This document shows positions 16,961 to 26,176 of a DNA stretch of 64,000 nucleotides, piece by piece. Location of the stretch: assembly GCA_002342035.1 (NCBI GenBank), contig DDPE01000090.1:124001-188000 (forward strand), given 5' to 3'. How positions within the stretch are numbered: position 1 is the stretch's first letter; every line of letters starts with the position of its first letter. The DNA comes from Asticcacaulis sp. UBA2476 (GTDB lineage Bacteria; Pseudomonadota; Alphaproteobacteria; Caulobacterales; Caulobacteraceae). Below the pieces are notes generated by a model. The model worked only from the letters and a program-made list of their open reading frames with translations. It searched no databases and was not told the origin of the DNA. The position numbers and the translations under genes are program-made.

Positions 16961-17518
16961 CTATTGAGCGGGTTTGCTGTCCGGATACAGCACGGCGCGT
17001 ACCCGGCCCTTGGATTGGGTGCCCGGTGTGGCATCCATAGTGGTGCGACCGGCGGCGACATTATAGACGAGACGGTTGCCGGTCATGACGTTCTCGCCCT
17101 GAGTGACGATGACGTCACCGGTGACGACCATGGTGTCATCCGCGCTGGTGTAAACGGCCTTATCGCCCTTGATGACCTGAGTGCCATTGACGAAATAGAG
17201 ATTGCCATTGGCCTCGATGCGGTCGACTTCACCCCAGCCCGTTCCGCCGGGCTTGGTGCCGTGGAACATCTTGACGTTGTCGGCGCGCAGGCGGGTATTG
17301 TCCTGCAGGATCTCGACGCGGCCGGTATAGGTCTGCAACCGCTCAGGCTCGGAGGCGGCAAAATCATCGCTGCCGATCGAGATAGGGCCGCGTTTCGGTG
17401 ACAACTGCGCCCAGGCTTGCGGGGCTATGGCCCCCAGACTAAGGGCGGCCATGATCATAAGCGTAGAGGTGTGTTTGCGTGACATGATGTCAGGTGCCTT
17501 TGTAAATAGCGGACGCAT
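16961..17518 (-). CDS. lptA: LPS transport periplasmic protein LptA
   Basis: About 185 residues from the ATG at 17516-17518, which overlaps the lptC stop as TGATG; a second ATG at 17485 has AAGG upstream and would start a cleaner signal peptide (MSRKHTSTLMIMAALSLGA). OstA/LptA fold: PISIGSDDFAASEPERLQTY, GRVEILQDNTRLRADNVKMF, DKAVYTSADDTMVVTGDVIV. It forms the periplasmic bridge that carries LPS to LptDE. It is translationally coupled to lptC. Confidence 0.92.
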   Translation of the reverse strand: MRPLFTKAPDIMSRKHTSTLMIMAALSLGAIAPQAWAQLSPKRGPISIGSDDFAASEPERLQTYTGRVEILQDNTRLRADNVKMFHGTKPGGTGWGEVDRIEANGNLYFVNGTQVIKGDKAVYTSADDTMVVTGDVIVTQGENVMTGNRLVYNVAAGRTTMDATPGTQSKGRVRAVLYPDSKPAQ

Positions 17519-18258
17519 CAATTGTTAATCGTAACCCTGACCTGGGTTGAGCCCTTGCCTTTGATGGCGATATGGCGGCCATTGTCAGAAATAACATAGG
17601 ATTCACCCTTAATATGACCGGTGGGGCCAAAACCTTCAATAGGTTTATTACCCCTGACGGTCGAGGTGTTAAGGTCGACAATCGCTTCCTGAGTGCGGAA
17701 GCTGAAATCGTTCGGGCCACCGTTTAGGACCACATCGCCTTCGACGGTAAAGGTCTTATCGGGTTCGTTATAGACCCCTTTAAGGCCCTTAAGGAGGGTC
17801 GGTTTACTGTTGTCGCTTTTCAGTTCCATGCTGGGGGCATTGACCGAAATGACCGGCGCACTGTTGCCGCGCCGGATGGCCTCAAGACCGCTAATGACGT
17901 AGCGGTCGCCGCCCGTCGTCTGGCCGAAAAAGCGCGGGTTGGTCATGCGAATATCAGCCTGACTGGCCTGATAGACGTTGAGCGAATTAAGGATGCTCTG
18001 GACGATGACCCAGCCGACAATGGCAATAAGGGTGGCGACAATCAGGCCCGGAAACACCAGCCGCAGCAGCTTGATACGGCGGGAACGACTGCGCCAGGCC
18101 TGCGCCTGTTTAAGCAGCCTTTGCTTCTGACCTTGCGCGTCTTCATTTGCGCTAACGCTTCGCTCCTTGAGCGCGCCTGCGACAACATAGTCCTCCGGCG
18201 CCAGATGCGGGTCATCCGGCGTTAAGGAGGGTGATGCGGTCATCGGGTTAAGGGCCAT
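17518..18258 (-). CDS. lptC: LPS export protein LptC
   Basis: 246 residues. A cytoplasmic N-terminal segment of about 60 residues precedes one membrane anchor (LVFPGLIVATLIAIVGWVIV) and a periplasmic LptC/OstA-like domain (ADIRMTNPRFFGQT, VSVNAPSMELKSDN, KTFTVEGDVVLNGGP, IKGESYVISDNGRHI). It links the LptBFG extractor to LptA. The long N-terminal tail is common in alphaproteobacterial LptC. It is the first of lptC-lptA-lptB; the upstream rnd-like gene ends 40 bases before. Confidence 0.92.
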   Translation of the reverse strand: MALNPMTASPSLTPDDPHLAPEDYVVAGALKERSVSANEDAQGQKQRLLKQAQAWRSRSRRIKLLRLVFPGLIVATLIAIVGWVIVQSILNSLNVYQASQADIRMTNPRFFGQTTGGDRYVISGLEAIRRGNSAPVISVNAPSMELKSDNSKPTLLKGLKGVYNEPDKTFTVEGDVVLNGGPNDFSFRTQEAIVDLNTSTVRGNKPIEGFGPTGHIKGESYVISDNGRHIAIKGKGSTQVRVTINN

Positions 18259-18297
18259 GTTGCCTATATAGAGCTTAGATTAAGACCATTCAAAGGA

Positions 18298-18918
18298 TTA
18301 AGACCAGGAATGGGCGAAGATATCGCAATCTTCCCAGCCTGCCAAATCAAGGGCGACCCGGTGCGGCAGGAAGTCGAAACATTTTTGCGCCAGTTCGGTG
18401 CGGCCTTCGCGGGCCAGCATCAGATCGAGCTTGGTGCGCAGGGCATGCAGATGCAACACATCCGAAGCCGCATAGGCCAGTTGTTCGGGCGTCAGGGTAT
18501 CCGCCCCCCAGTCGGACGATTGCTGGGCCTTGGATAGGTCAAGACTGAGCAATTCACGCACCAGATCCTTCAGGCCGTGGCGGTCGGTGTAGGTGCGCGC
18601 CAGTTTGGAGGCGATCTTGGTGCAATAGACCGGGGTGGTGACCACCCCCAGATGAAGCTGGAACATGCCGATATCAAAGCGGCCATAGTGGAACAGCTTA
18701 AGCACCTTCGGGTCAGTCAGCAGGGCCTTGAGGTTCGGGGCCTGATAGGCCGGGCGCTGCATCCGCACCACATGGGCATGGCCGTCACCGGACGACAGTT
18801 GCACCACGCACAGGTCATCGCGCCGAAAGCGCAGGCCCATGGTTTCAGAGTCAATGGCCACAACGGCCCCAAGGTCAAGGCCGTCCGGCAGATCGCCATC
18901 ATGGTAAAAAGTGGTCAC
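18298..18918 (-). CDS. rnd: Ribonuclease D-like 3'-5' exonuclease
   Basis: 206 residues from a GTG at 18916-18918 with CAGGACTT upstream. It has the DEDDy exonuclease motifs: AIDSETMGL (Exo I, Asp and Glu), FHYGRFDIGMFQ (Exo II) and YAASDVLHLHAL (Exo III with Tyr). It lacks the HRDC domains of full-length RNase D, so it is the short alphaproteobacterial form. The family trims the 3' ends of tRNA and other stable RNAs. Its place just before lptC is conserved in many alphaproteobacteria. Confidence 0.9.
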   Translation of the reverse strand: MTTFYHDGDLPDGLDLGAVVAIDSETMGLRFRRDDLCVVQLSSGDGHAHVVRMQRPAYQAPNLKALLTDPKVLKLFHYGRFDIGMFQLHLGVVTTPVYCTKIASKLARTYTDRHGLKDLVRELLSLDLSKAQQSSDWGADTLTPEQLAYAASDVLHLHALRTKLDLMLAREGRTELAQKCFDFLPHRVALDLAGWEDCDIFAHSWS

Positions 18919-19082
18919 GCGCGAAGTCCTGAATAATACTGTGAAAATCGTACCTTTCGCCTAAGCCATGTCAGGGCCTTCGTCAATTCACGCCTGTTCA
19001 AAGAGGAGGTTTCAGGCCAAAAGATACGTGTGGTGAAATAAATATTTTTGATTTATTAAATAACTGCATGGACAGTGCCGCA

Positions 19083-20129
19083 ATGAAAACAACATTGAAA
19101 TCTTGTGGGATGGCCGCCGTCTTGGCCGCAGTGCTGGCCGTGCCCGCTCACGCCGATATGATGATCCGCGACGGGCAGGTGGTGGAATCTTCAGGCGCGC
19201 CGTTTGTCATGCGCGGCATCAATCATGCCCATCTGTGGTTTCCGAACCGGACGGAGCGGGCGCTCAAGGATATTGCCGCAACGGGGGCTAATACGGTGCG
19301 CATCGTGCTCGGCAACGGTGTGCGCTGGAACCGGACATCTGAGCGGACGGTGCGCCAACTGATTGCGCGCTCAAAGGCCGCCGGTATGATCGCCGTGCTG
19401 GAGGTCCATGATACGACCGGCTATGGGCAAACGGGAGACGGCGCGCCCAAGGATGCCGCCACCATCGCTCAGGCCACGGACTACTGGATCGGCATTAAAG
19501 ACGCCCTGATCGGTCAGGAGGATTATGTCATCCTCAACATCGCCAATGAGCCATCAGGCAACGGTGTGGCGGAGGCCTATTGGGTGGATGATCATAAGGC
19601 CGCGATTGTCCGCCTGCGGGCGGCGGGCGTGAAAAACGTCATCATGGTCGATGGCCCGAACTGGGGGCAGGACGGCTCACAAACCATGCTGCGGCGGGCG
19701 CGGGAAGTATTTGAGGCTGACCCGCTGAGGAACACCATGTTCAGTGTTCACATGTATCAGGTCTATAACAGTGACGCCGTGATCCGGGCCTATATCGACG
19801 GGTTCCGCTCGCAGGGACTGACCTTGGTGGTCGGGGAATTCGGGCCGGATCATGAGGGCGATCCGGTCGATGAGGCGACGATCTTTGATCTGACGAACCA
19901 GCACGGTATCGGCTATCTCGGCTGGTCATGGTCGGGCAATGGGCCAAAGGCGCGCAATCTGGACATGACGGTCAAGTTCAATGCCCGCCACCTGACGCCG
20001 TGGGGCGAGCGTATAATCTATGGCGACGGCGGGATCAAAGCGACCTCAAAACCGGCGGCGATCTTCGTGCAAGCCGCCGAAACACCGCCGGCCCGTAATA
20101 TATTCAGCCGCTGGTTTGGAGCGGAATGA
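19083..20129 (+). CDS. Secreted GH5 glycoside hydrolase (mannanase/cellulase type)
   Basis: 348 residues from ATG 19083; ATG 19068 is an alternative adding five residues. Signal peptide MKTTLKSCGMAAVLAAVLAV, cut after AHA. GH5 barrel: MRGINHAHLWFPNRT, ANTVRIVLGNGVRW, IAVLEVHDTTGYG, acid/base Glu in NIANEPSGN, VHMYQVYN, nucleophile Glu in VVGEFGPDH and YLGWSWSGNG. The pattern is closest to mannan endo-1,4-beta-mannosidases of GH5. It sits next to GDP-mannose synthesis genes but is on the opposite strand and is exported, so it may trim the cell's own polymer or degrade plant mannan. Confidence 0.85.
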   Translation: MKTTLKSCGMAAVLAAVLAVPAHADMMIRDGQVVESSGAPFVMRGINHAHLWFPNRTERALKDIAATGANTVRIVLGNGVRWNRTSERTVRQLIARSKAAGMIAVLEVHDTTGYGQTGDGAPKDAATIAQATDYWIGIKDALIGQEDYVILNIANEPSGNGVAEAYWVDDHKAAIVRLRAAGVKNVIMVDGPNWGQDGSQTMLRRAREVFEADPLRNTMFSVHMYQVYNSDAVIRAYIDGFRSQGLTLVVGEFGPDHEGDPVDEATIFDLTNQHGIGYLGWSWSGNGPKARNLDMTVKFNARHLTPWGERIIYGDGGIKATSKPAAIFVQAAETPPARNIFSRWFGAE

Positions 20130-20178
20130 CTTCCGCTCAAGCCGCCACTGAGGCGGCGGCCAAGGTGGCGTAGCCACC
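20119..20178. terminator. Three hairpins between convergent GH5 and AGE genes
   Basis: GAGCGGAA-tgac-TTCCGCTC (20119-20138, containing the GH5 stop), GCCGCC/GGCGGC (20141-20157) and GGTGGC-gta-GCCACC (20164-20178). All are perfect stems between two convergent genes, so a shared termination zone is likely, although no T-run follows. Confidence 0.5.
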
Positions 20179-20204
20179 GCCCGGCGAGGGACTAAAAATA
20201 ATGG

Positions 20205-21353
20205 TTAATCCGCCAGCAGATGCAACTCATCGATGGCGCAGATGATGTGATAAAGGCTCGACGCCGGGGCCGGTTCATCAACAAACGACCCGTCCGGGTT
20301 CATCTTATCGAGATAGAGACCGGCAATGTCCGTGTTCAGATAAAGCTCTAAGCCACGTGCGGCGGTTACCGCCTTACCCACCGCAAAAGATTTATCCTCA
20401 TCTGTTTCGGCCACGCTATAAAGGGCCACATAGGCCTTCATGCGTTCGGTCTGTGCCCACAAACGGGCCTTTTGATCCTTGGGTGCAAAATCGTCCCATA
20501 GCTCAAAAATGGTGACGTTGCGGTCATGATCGGTGCCGTGGACTTCGGCAATCTCGATCAAGCGTTTGGCGGGGGCGATAAAGCGGGTGTCACCCACAAT
20601 CGCGGCCCAGCGGATCAGCAGCCATGACCATTCAAACTGATGACCGGGCTCAATGATGCGGCCCATTTCGCCCTCAAGCGGGTTCCAGTCGCCGTCGAAA
20701 TATTCGCGCAAAGACCCCGTTTGCGGGTGCAAAAATTTATCAAGGCAAAGGCTGGCGATTTCAGCGGCCACGTCCTTCCACACCCGATCGCCTCCCGCCT
20801 CAATCCACGCCAGACAGGCCTCGAACATGTGCATGTGTGGGTTGGTTTTAAGCGGCAGGGTGCGGGGATTGGCTTCTTCAAAGCCGCGCACCGGGTGCTT
20901 ATAGTGGGTCAGCAAATGGTCACGGATAGCGACCCCGGCGGCCTCCAGCGATTTGTCATTCGGGCGCATCCGATAGGCAGACGCATAGGCCAAAAGCGCA
21001 AAGGCGTGGTCGTAGAAGTCAAACTCGGCCTTGATGACGCTGCCGTCGGGGGCCAGTACGGCATAGAGCAGGCCTTCGGGTGTGCGGGCCGGGCCGGACA
21101 GCCACTTAAGGCCCTGATCAATGGCGGCATCCGTTTCGCCCATATAGCCCATGCGCTGGGCGAGGGCGTAAGAATAGACCTGACGAGCCGCGACACGGGT
21201 GCGGCGCGGATCATCAACCGGCTTTGCGTCCAGCCCCAGCTTCTCAAAAAATCCGCCTTTTTCCGTGTCGCCACCGACCTCCCACCACATCGGCAAGGCA
21301 TGGTCGAATAACCAGGATTTCAGGCGGCTTTGGGTGTCGGTTAAGGCGGACAT
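20205..21353 (-). CDS. AGE-family sugar epimerase/isomerase
   Basis: 382 residues of the N-acylglucosamine 2-epimerase (alpha6/alpha6 barrel) family: VAARQVYSYALAQRMGYMG, FDFYDHAFALLAYASAYR, TNPHMHMFEACLAW, IIEPGHQFEWSWLLIRWA. The two His motifs (PHMHMFEA, GHQFEW) are the active-site region. Members convert GlcNAc to ManNAc, or isomerise mannose/fructose or mannose-6-phosphate. Only 8 bases separate it from the upstream manC, which favours a role in mannose supply; ManNAc supply for the nonulosonate genes further on is an alternative. Confidence 0.85.
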   Translation of the reverse strand: MSALTDTQSRLKSWLFDHALPMWWEVGGDTEKGGFFEKLGLDAKPVDDPRRTRVAARQVYSYALAQRMGYMGETDAAIDQGLKWLSGPARTPEGLLYAVLAPDGSVIKAEFDFYDHAFALLAYASAYRMRPNDKSLEAAGVAIRDHLLTHYKHPVRGFEEANPRTLPLKTNPHMHMFEACLAWIEAGGDRVWKDVAAEIASLCLDKFLHPQTGSLREYFDGDWNPLEGEMGRIIEPGHQFEWSWLLIRWAAIVGDTRFIAPAKRLIEIAEVHGTDHDRNVTIFELWDDFAPKDQKARLWAQTERMKAYVALYSVAETDEDKSFAVGKAVTAARGLELYLNTDIAGLYLDKMNPDGSFVDEPAPASSLYHIICAIDELHLLAD

Positions 21354-21361
21354 GGGTGGTC

Positions 21362-22423
21362 TCAGACTTGAGGAAGGGACTTTGCGGCTTCGGCGGCTTT
21401 TTTGACCTCTTGCGCCAGCGACAAAGGGGCTACCAGCACACCGGCGGGTGTCGAGATAATCATGGTGTCACGCATGCCGATCACGGCCACCGGCGGGCCT
21501 TCGGCGCGGATCAGGCAGTTCTCGGCATCGATCAGGATTTTGGGCCCCATGCTGAGGTTGCCGCTCTCATCCTTGGCGCCCAGACGCCACAGTTCGCTGA
21601 AACCGCCGACATCGGCCCAGCCGATATAGCAGGGGGCGACCGCGGCTTTTTCGGTGTTTTCCATGACCGCATAGTCGATGGAGATTGACGGGCACATCGA
21701 AAACGCTTCGGCTTCCAACTCAATGGTCTCGGCGTGGCGGTGGGCCTTGGCATAGGCGGCTTCGGACGCCGATAGCACTTCGGGGGCATAGGCCCGCAGT
21801 TCTTCGATCATCACCTGCGGTGAGAACAGGAAGATGCCGGCGTTCCAGTCGTAACTGCCGTCCTCCAGATACGTCTTGGCGGTGTCCAGATTGGGCTTTT
21901 CAAGGAAGCGGCGCACCGCAAAAATATTATCCCCCAGAGCCTCGCCGCGCTGAATATAGCCGTAGCCGGTTTCAGGACTAAGCGGGCGGATGCCAAAGGT
22001 CACGATCCGTTCGCGGGCCACGTCGGCCGAGGCCAGAACTACCTGACGGAAGGCCAGAGGGCGGGTGATAACGTGATCGGCCGGAGCCATCAGCACCAGG
22101 GCTTCGGGATCGTACTCCATCGCGGCCAGTGCGGCGACGGCGGCGACCGCGGCGGTATTGCGGGCCATAGGCTCAACAATAATGGCCTGCGGGCTGCGTC
22201 CGGCTTCGGTCAGTTGATCAAGGGCCACCGCACGGTGGGACTTGCCACAGATGACCATGGGTTTCAGGAAGTTGTCGCCCGACAAACGCAGGGCGGTTTC
22301 CTGAATCATGGTGTTTTCGGTGCCGAGGGCATGGAACTGCTTGGGCTTTTCAGGGGTCGACATGGGCCACAGGCGCGTGCCTGAACCGCCCGACATGATG
22401 ACCGGCAGAATTTTTAACGTCAT
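21362..22423 (-). CDS. manC: Mannose-1-phosphate guanylyltransferase
   Basis: 353 residues from ATG 22421-22423 (GAGG upstream). Nucleotidyltransferase motif PVIMSGGSGTRLWPMSTPEKPKQ split as VIMSGGSGTRLWP then KPKQFHALG; further FLEKPN, YDWNAGIFLFSP, SIDYAVMENT and GWADVGGFSELW. It makes GDP-mannose from mannose-1-phosphate and GTP. It is the short form without the C-terminal isomerase domain, so the adjacent AGE-family gene may supply that step. GDP-mannose would feed the EPS glycosyltransferases downstream. Confidence 0.93.
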   Translation of the reverse strand: MTLKILPVIMSGGSGTRLWPMSTPEKPKQFHALGTENTMIQETALRLSGDNFLKPMVICGKSHRAVALDQLTEAGRSPQAIIVEPMARNTAAVAAVAALAAMEYDPEALVLMAPADHVITRPLAFRQVVLASADVARERIVTFGIRPLSPETGYGYIQRGEALGDNIFAVRRFLEKPNLDTAKTYLEDGSYDWNAGIFLFSPQVMIEELRAYAPEVLSASEAAYAKAHRHAETIELEAEAFSMCPSISIDYAVMENTEKAAVAPCYIGWADVGGFSELWRLGAKDESGNLSMGPKILIDAENCLIRAEGPPVAVIGMRDTMIISTPAGVLVAPLSLAQEVKKAAEAAKSLPQV

Positions 22424-22507
22424 GTACCTCAACCCCAGTTAGTCTGTATTTATAGTTATTGTATGGCGTCTATGGGCGTCCGCCAAGAGGATTTGCCCCT
22501 TACGGGA

Positions 22508-24010
22508 TTAAATCTCCTGGTTGAACTTGCCGATCTCAGAATAATTCGCCAGACGCGGCTTGATTTCCTTACGGAACAGATCGCGCATGTCGTCTTCGGA
22601 ACGTAAGGATTCGACAACCACCACCAGTTCGGGCTTGTTCGAGGAGGCGCGCACCAGCACCCATGAGCCGTCATCAAGGTGCACGCGCGCACCATTGACG
22701 GTGATGACTTCAAGGATCTTGCGACCGAGGATTTCACCACCGGCGGCATGCAGATCGACATATTCCTGAACGATGCGTTCCAGAACCTGATACTTCACTT
22801 CGTCACCGCAATGGGGCGACATGGTCAGCGACGTAAAGGCCAGCGGCAGGGCGCTTTTCAGTTCCGACAAGGACTTGCCCGGATTGCGCTCCATCATGGC
22901 CAGGATGGCACCGGCGGCGACCAGACCATCGTCATAGCCGCGCCCGATATCACCGGCCAGGAAGAAGTGACCCGACTTTTCAAAGCCCGCCAGAGCGTTC
23001 AATTCAGCGGTCTTGCGCTTGATGTAGGAGTGGCCGGTTTTCCAGTAAACGGTTGTAGCACCGTTCTTCTTGAGGATTTCGTCGGTCTTATAAAGGCCGG
23101 TCGATTTGACATCGACGATGAAGGTGGCGTCCTTATAGATTTCGCTTAAGTCGCGCGCCAGCATCAGGCCGATCTTATCGGCAAAGATTTCTTCGCCGGT
23201 GTTATCGACCACGCCGCAGCGGTCGCCGTCGCCGTCGAAACCAAGCGCCAGATCAGCACCACATTCTTTAACGGCCTTCGACATTTCGACCAGCATTTCG
23301 TGGTCTTCCGGGTTCGGATTATATTTCGGGAAGGTGTTGTCGAGGTCGCAATCCATCTCGATCACCTCAACGCCCATGGCGCGCAGGGCTTGTGGGGCAA
23401 AGGCCCCTGCCGTGCCGTTACCGCAGGCGCAAACGACCTTGAGCGGACGCGTTATCTTGGTTTTGGCGACCACATCAGCCAGGTAGCGCTCCTGCACGCC
23501 CTCAACCAGTGTCAGCGAACCGCCGGACTTTTCGACACCCAGACCGCCCATGACGATCTCTTTCAGGCGGCCCATTTCGTCCGGCCCGAAGGTCAGCGGG
23601 GCCTGACAGCCCATCTTGACGCCGGTCCAGCCGTTGTCATTGTGGGAGGCGGTGACCATGGCCACGCATGGCGCGTCCAGATCAAACTGGGCAAAGTAAG
23701 CGATCGGCGACAGGCACAGCCCGATATCGAGCACTTCGCAGCCCGATTGCAGCAGGCCGATGATCAGGGCGTTCTTGATGTTGATCGAATAGGAACGGTA
23801 GTCGTGGCCGACGACGATACGTGGTTTTACGCCGCGTTCCTGCACATAGGTGCCAAGGCCGAGGCCCAGAGCCTGAATACCCAGAAGGTTGATCTCGTCG
23901 CCAAACAGCCAGCGCGCGTCATATTCACGAAAGCCTGTGGTCTTAACAAAGGCCTGCGTCTCGTTTTCAAACGTATTGGCCTTGATATCGGTTCTGGGTT
24001 TCAGAGTCAT
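22508..24010 (-). CDS. Phosphomannomutase/phosphoglucomutase
   Basis: 500 residues of the alpha-D-phosphohexomutase superfamily. The phosphoserine loop is MVTASHNDNGWTGVK, the metal-binding loop is GFDGDGDRCGVVD, the sugar-binding loop is GFEKSGHFF (GEMSG position), and the C-terminal phosphate-binding loop is VRASSNKPELVV. It interconverts mannose-6-P/mannose-1-P and probably glucose-6-P/glucose-1-P, feeding manC and galU on either side. An N-terminal extension of about 25 residues precedes the core. Confidence 0.9.
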   Translation of the reverse strand: MTLKPRTDIKANTFENETQAFVKTTGFREYDARWLFGDEINLLGIQALGLGLGTYVQERGVKPRIVVGHDYRSYSINIKNALIIGLLQSGCEVLDIGLCLSPIAYFAQFDLDAPCVAMVTASHNDNGWTGVKMGCQAPLTFGPDEMGRLKEIVMGGLGVEKSGGSLTLVEGVQERYLADVVAKTKITRPLKVVCACGNGTAGAFAPQALRAMGVEVIEMDCDLDNTFPKYNPNPEDHEMLVEMSKAVKECGADLALGFDGDGDRCGVVDNTGEEIFADKIGLMLARDLSEIYKDATFIVDVKSTGLYKTDEILKKNGATTVYWKTGHSYIKRKTAELNALAGFEKSGHFFLAGDIGRGYDDGLVAAGAILAMMERNPGKSLSELKSALPLAFTSLTMSPHCGDEVKYQVLERIVQEYVDLHAAGGEILGRKILEVITVNGARVHLDDGSWVLVRASSNKPELVVVVESLRSEDDMRDLFRKEIKPRLANYSEIGKFNQEI

Positions 24011-24034
24011 GGGGTGTCCGTCAGTGATCGCGGA

Positions 24035-24910
24035 TTAATTAAAAAAGGGCGAGAGGGCGGCGCGGGCCGCGTCACCCAGATCGGCACGTTTCAGAGCCAG
24101 AGCGACATTGGCCCGCAACAGGCCGATCTTGTCGCCGCAGTCATAGGTCACGCCGTCATATTCTAACGCATGGAAGCTTTGGTCCTGCATCAGTTTGAAC
24201 ATGGAGTCGGTAAGCTGAATCTCGTTGCCAGCGCCTTTTTCCTGAGTGGCCAGATAATCGAAAATTTCCGGCTGGAGGATATAGCGGCCGGAGACGATCA
24301 GATTGGACGGGGCGGTGCCCTTGGCCGGTTTTTCGACCATGCCGGTCATCTTGTTCAGGCGACCATTTTGGGATTCTAACGCGACCACGCCGTACTGATG
24401 GGTCTGATCGTGCGGGACTTGTTCGACCACGATGATGTTGCCGCCGACTTGATCATAGGCATCGATGGCCTGTTTCAGGGCGGAGACCTCAGAATCCATC
24501 ACCATGTCCGGCAGCAGGACCGCGAACGGCTCATCGCCGATGATGTCGCGGGCAGCATAGACGGCGTGACCGAGGCCGAGCGGCTGCATCTGGCGAATGA
24601 AGCTCATTTCACCGGGCTTAGGCAGTTCGGCCAGAAGTTCATCCAGAATGGCGGTTTTATTCTTGGCGCGTAACTGCGCCTCAAGCTCGACCTGATGGTC
24701 GAAATAGTCTTCGATTGAGCCCTTGGCGCGGCCGGTGACGAAGACGAAATGCTCAATGCCCGCAGCGCGCGCTTCGGCGACGACATAGGACAGGATCGGG
24801 CGGTCAACGACGTTCAGCAATTCTTTCGGAACGACCTTGGTGCCCGGCAACACACGGGTGCCCAGACCGGCAACCGGCAGGACGGCTTTACGAACTTTAG
24901 ATTTGGTCAA
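24035..24910 (-). CDS. galU: UTP-glucose-1-phosphate uridylyltransferase
   Basis: 291 residues from a TTG at 24908-24910 with GAGAGG 6 nt upstream; this gives the normal GalU length, and the longer frame upstream is AT-rich non-coding sequence. Motifs: KAVLPVAGLGTRVLPGTKVV, PKELLNVVDRPILSYVV, FVTGRAKGSIEDYFD, PFAVLLPDMVMDSE, GMVEKPAKGTAPSN and YDCGDKIGLLRANV. It makes UDP-glucose, the common precursor for the galE and UDP-glucose dehydrogenase products encoded next door. It is divergent from galE. Confidence 0.93.
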   Translation of the reverse strand: MTKSKVRKAVLPVAGLGTRVLPGTKVVPKELLNVVDRPILSYVVAEARAAGIEHFVFVTGRAKGSIEDYFDHQVELEAQLRAKNKTAILDELLAELPKPGEMSFIRQMQPLGLGHAVYAARDIIGDEPFAVLLPDMVMDSEVSALKQAIDAYDQVGGNIIVVEQVPHDQTHQYGVVALESQNGRLNKMTGMVEKPAKGTAPSNLIVSGRYILQPEIFDYLATQEKGAGNEIQLTDSMFKLMQDQSFHALEYDGVTYDCGDKIGLLRANVALALKRADLGDAARAALSPFFN

Positions 24911-24971
24911 GTGAGACCTCTCGAAATAAGAAAAACAAAAGAAATAGGGTACAAAAATATTTCGCTTATGC

Positions 24972-25005
24972 AAAATAATAGGCTAAAGCCAGATGACGGG
25001 AACCG
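24972..25005 (-). promoter_or_regulatory. Candidate housekeeping promoter upstream of galU
   Basis: On the minus strand, TTGCGGT, about 11 bases, then GCTTTAGC, close to the Caulobacter housekeeping pattern TTGACGS / GCTANAWC. A similar arrangement with shared CGTCATC and TTTAG lies upstream of the UDP-glucose dehydrogenase gene. By-eye match only. Confidence 0.35.
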
Positions 25006-25111
25006 CAATGGCCCATTTGTAATTTTTTAGCATCACGAATGTAAATTTTATTTAAATTGAAGCGGTTAAGGTTAAGAAAATCGGGCCGCACGATATCTGG
25101 AGCAATCATTT

Positions 25112-26092
25112 ATGTCAAAAGCTGTATTGGTGGCGGGTGGTGCGGGATATATCGGGGCGCAGACCTGCAAGGTCTTGCACCAGTCGGGTTATATACCCGT
25201 AACGCTTGACAGTTTGGTGACCGGCCATGAAGGCGCGGTCAAATGGGGGCCGCTGATCAAGGCGGACCTGCGTGACCGCGAGGCGATCCTTAAGGCCATC
25301 GAGACTTACGGCATCACCTCGGCTATCCATTTCGCGGCCTTTAGTCTGGTGGGCGAAAGCACGCGCGATCCGGCCAAATATTACGATAACAATGTCGCGG
25401 CGGCGACCGCCTTTACCTCGGCCCTGATCGAGGGTGGCGTTAAGGCCATGGTGTTTTCATCGACCGCAGCCACCTACGGGACACCGCAAAGCGACCTGAT
25501 CCCCGAAACTCACCCGACCCTGCCGATCAACCCTTATGGAGCGTCCAAGCTGGCCTTTGAGCAGGCGCTGTACTGGATGGGGCAGGCCCACGGCCTCAAG
25601 CACACCATCCTGCGTTATTTCAATGCTGCGGGCGCTGACCCGGACGGTGAGATCGGTGAAAGCCACCTGTGTGAAACCCACCTCATCCCGCTGATGTGTC
25701 AGGCCGCCCTGGGTAAGGGCAAGCCGCTGACGGTATTTGGCACCGACTATGACACCCGTGACGGTACGCCGGTGCGCGACTATATCCACGTCGTCGATCT
25801 GGCCACTGCCCATGTGGCGGCGATCGAGCGTCTTTTGAACGGTGGCGACAGCCAGATTTTCAATGTCGGCACCGGTGAGGGCCTGACCGTGCTGGAAGTC
25901 ATCAAAATGGCCGAGAAGGTGTTGGGCATCCCAGTGCCGCACAGCTTCGGTCCGCGCCGTGAGGGGGACCCCCAAGCACTGGTGGCCGATGTCGCCAAGA
26001 TCAAGTCCATGCTCGACTGGCAGCCGAAATACAGTGATCTGGAAACCCTGATCCGCACGGCGGCCCATTGGCAGAAAACGCGGCCTTATTAA
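25112..26092 (+). CDS. galE: UDP-glucose 4-epimerase
   Basis: 326 residues. NAD-binding VAGGAGYIGAQTCKVL at the N-terminus, IHFAAFSLVGES, FSSTAATYG, catalytic Tyr-x3-Lys in NPYGASKLAFE, LRYFNAAGADPDGEIGE and RDYIHVVDLATAH: the classic GalE set. It interconverts UDP-glucose and UDP-galactose, for EPS building and for galactose from the galactan locus. GGAG lies 10 nt upstream of the ATG, and it is divergent from galU over a roughly 200-base AT-rich gap. Confidence 0.93.
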   Translation: MSKAVLVAGGAGYIGAQTCKVLHQSGYIPVTLDSLVTGHEGAVKWGPLIKADLRDREAILKAIETYGITSAIHFAAFSLVGESTRDPAKYYDNNVAAATAFTSALIEGGVKAMVFSSTAATYGTPQSDLIPETHPTLPINPYGASKLAFEQALYWMGQAHGLKHTILRYFNAAGADPDGEIGESHLCETHLIPLMCQAALGKGKPLTVFGTDYDTRDGTPVRDYIHVVDLATAHVAAIERLLNGGDSQIFNVGTGEGLTVLEVIKMAEKVLGIPVPHSFGPRREGDPQALVADVAKIKSMLDWQPKYSDLETLIRTAAHWQKTRPY

Positions 26093-26176
26093 TTTAAGAT
26101 GATATGGCTATTAAAGGCCCGCTAACGGTAAGCGTCTTAAGCTATTTTTTTAATTATATGTTTCCCGGAGCTTACC

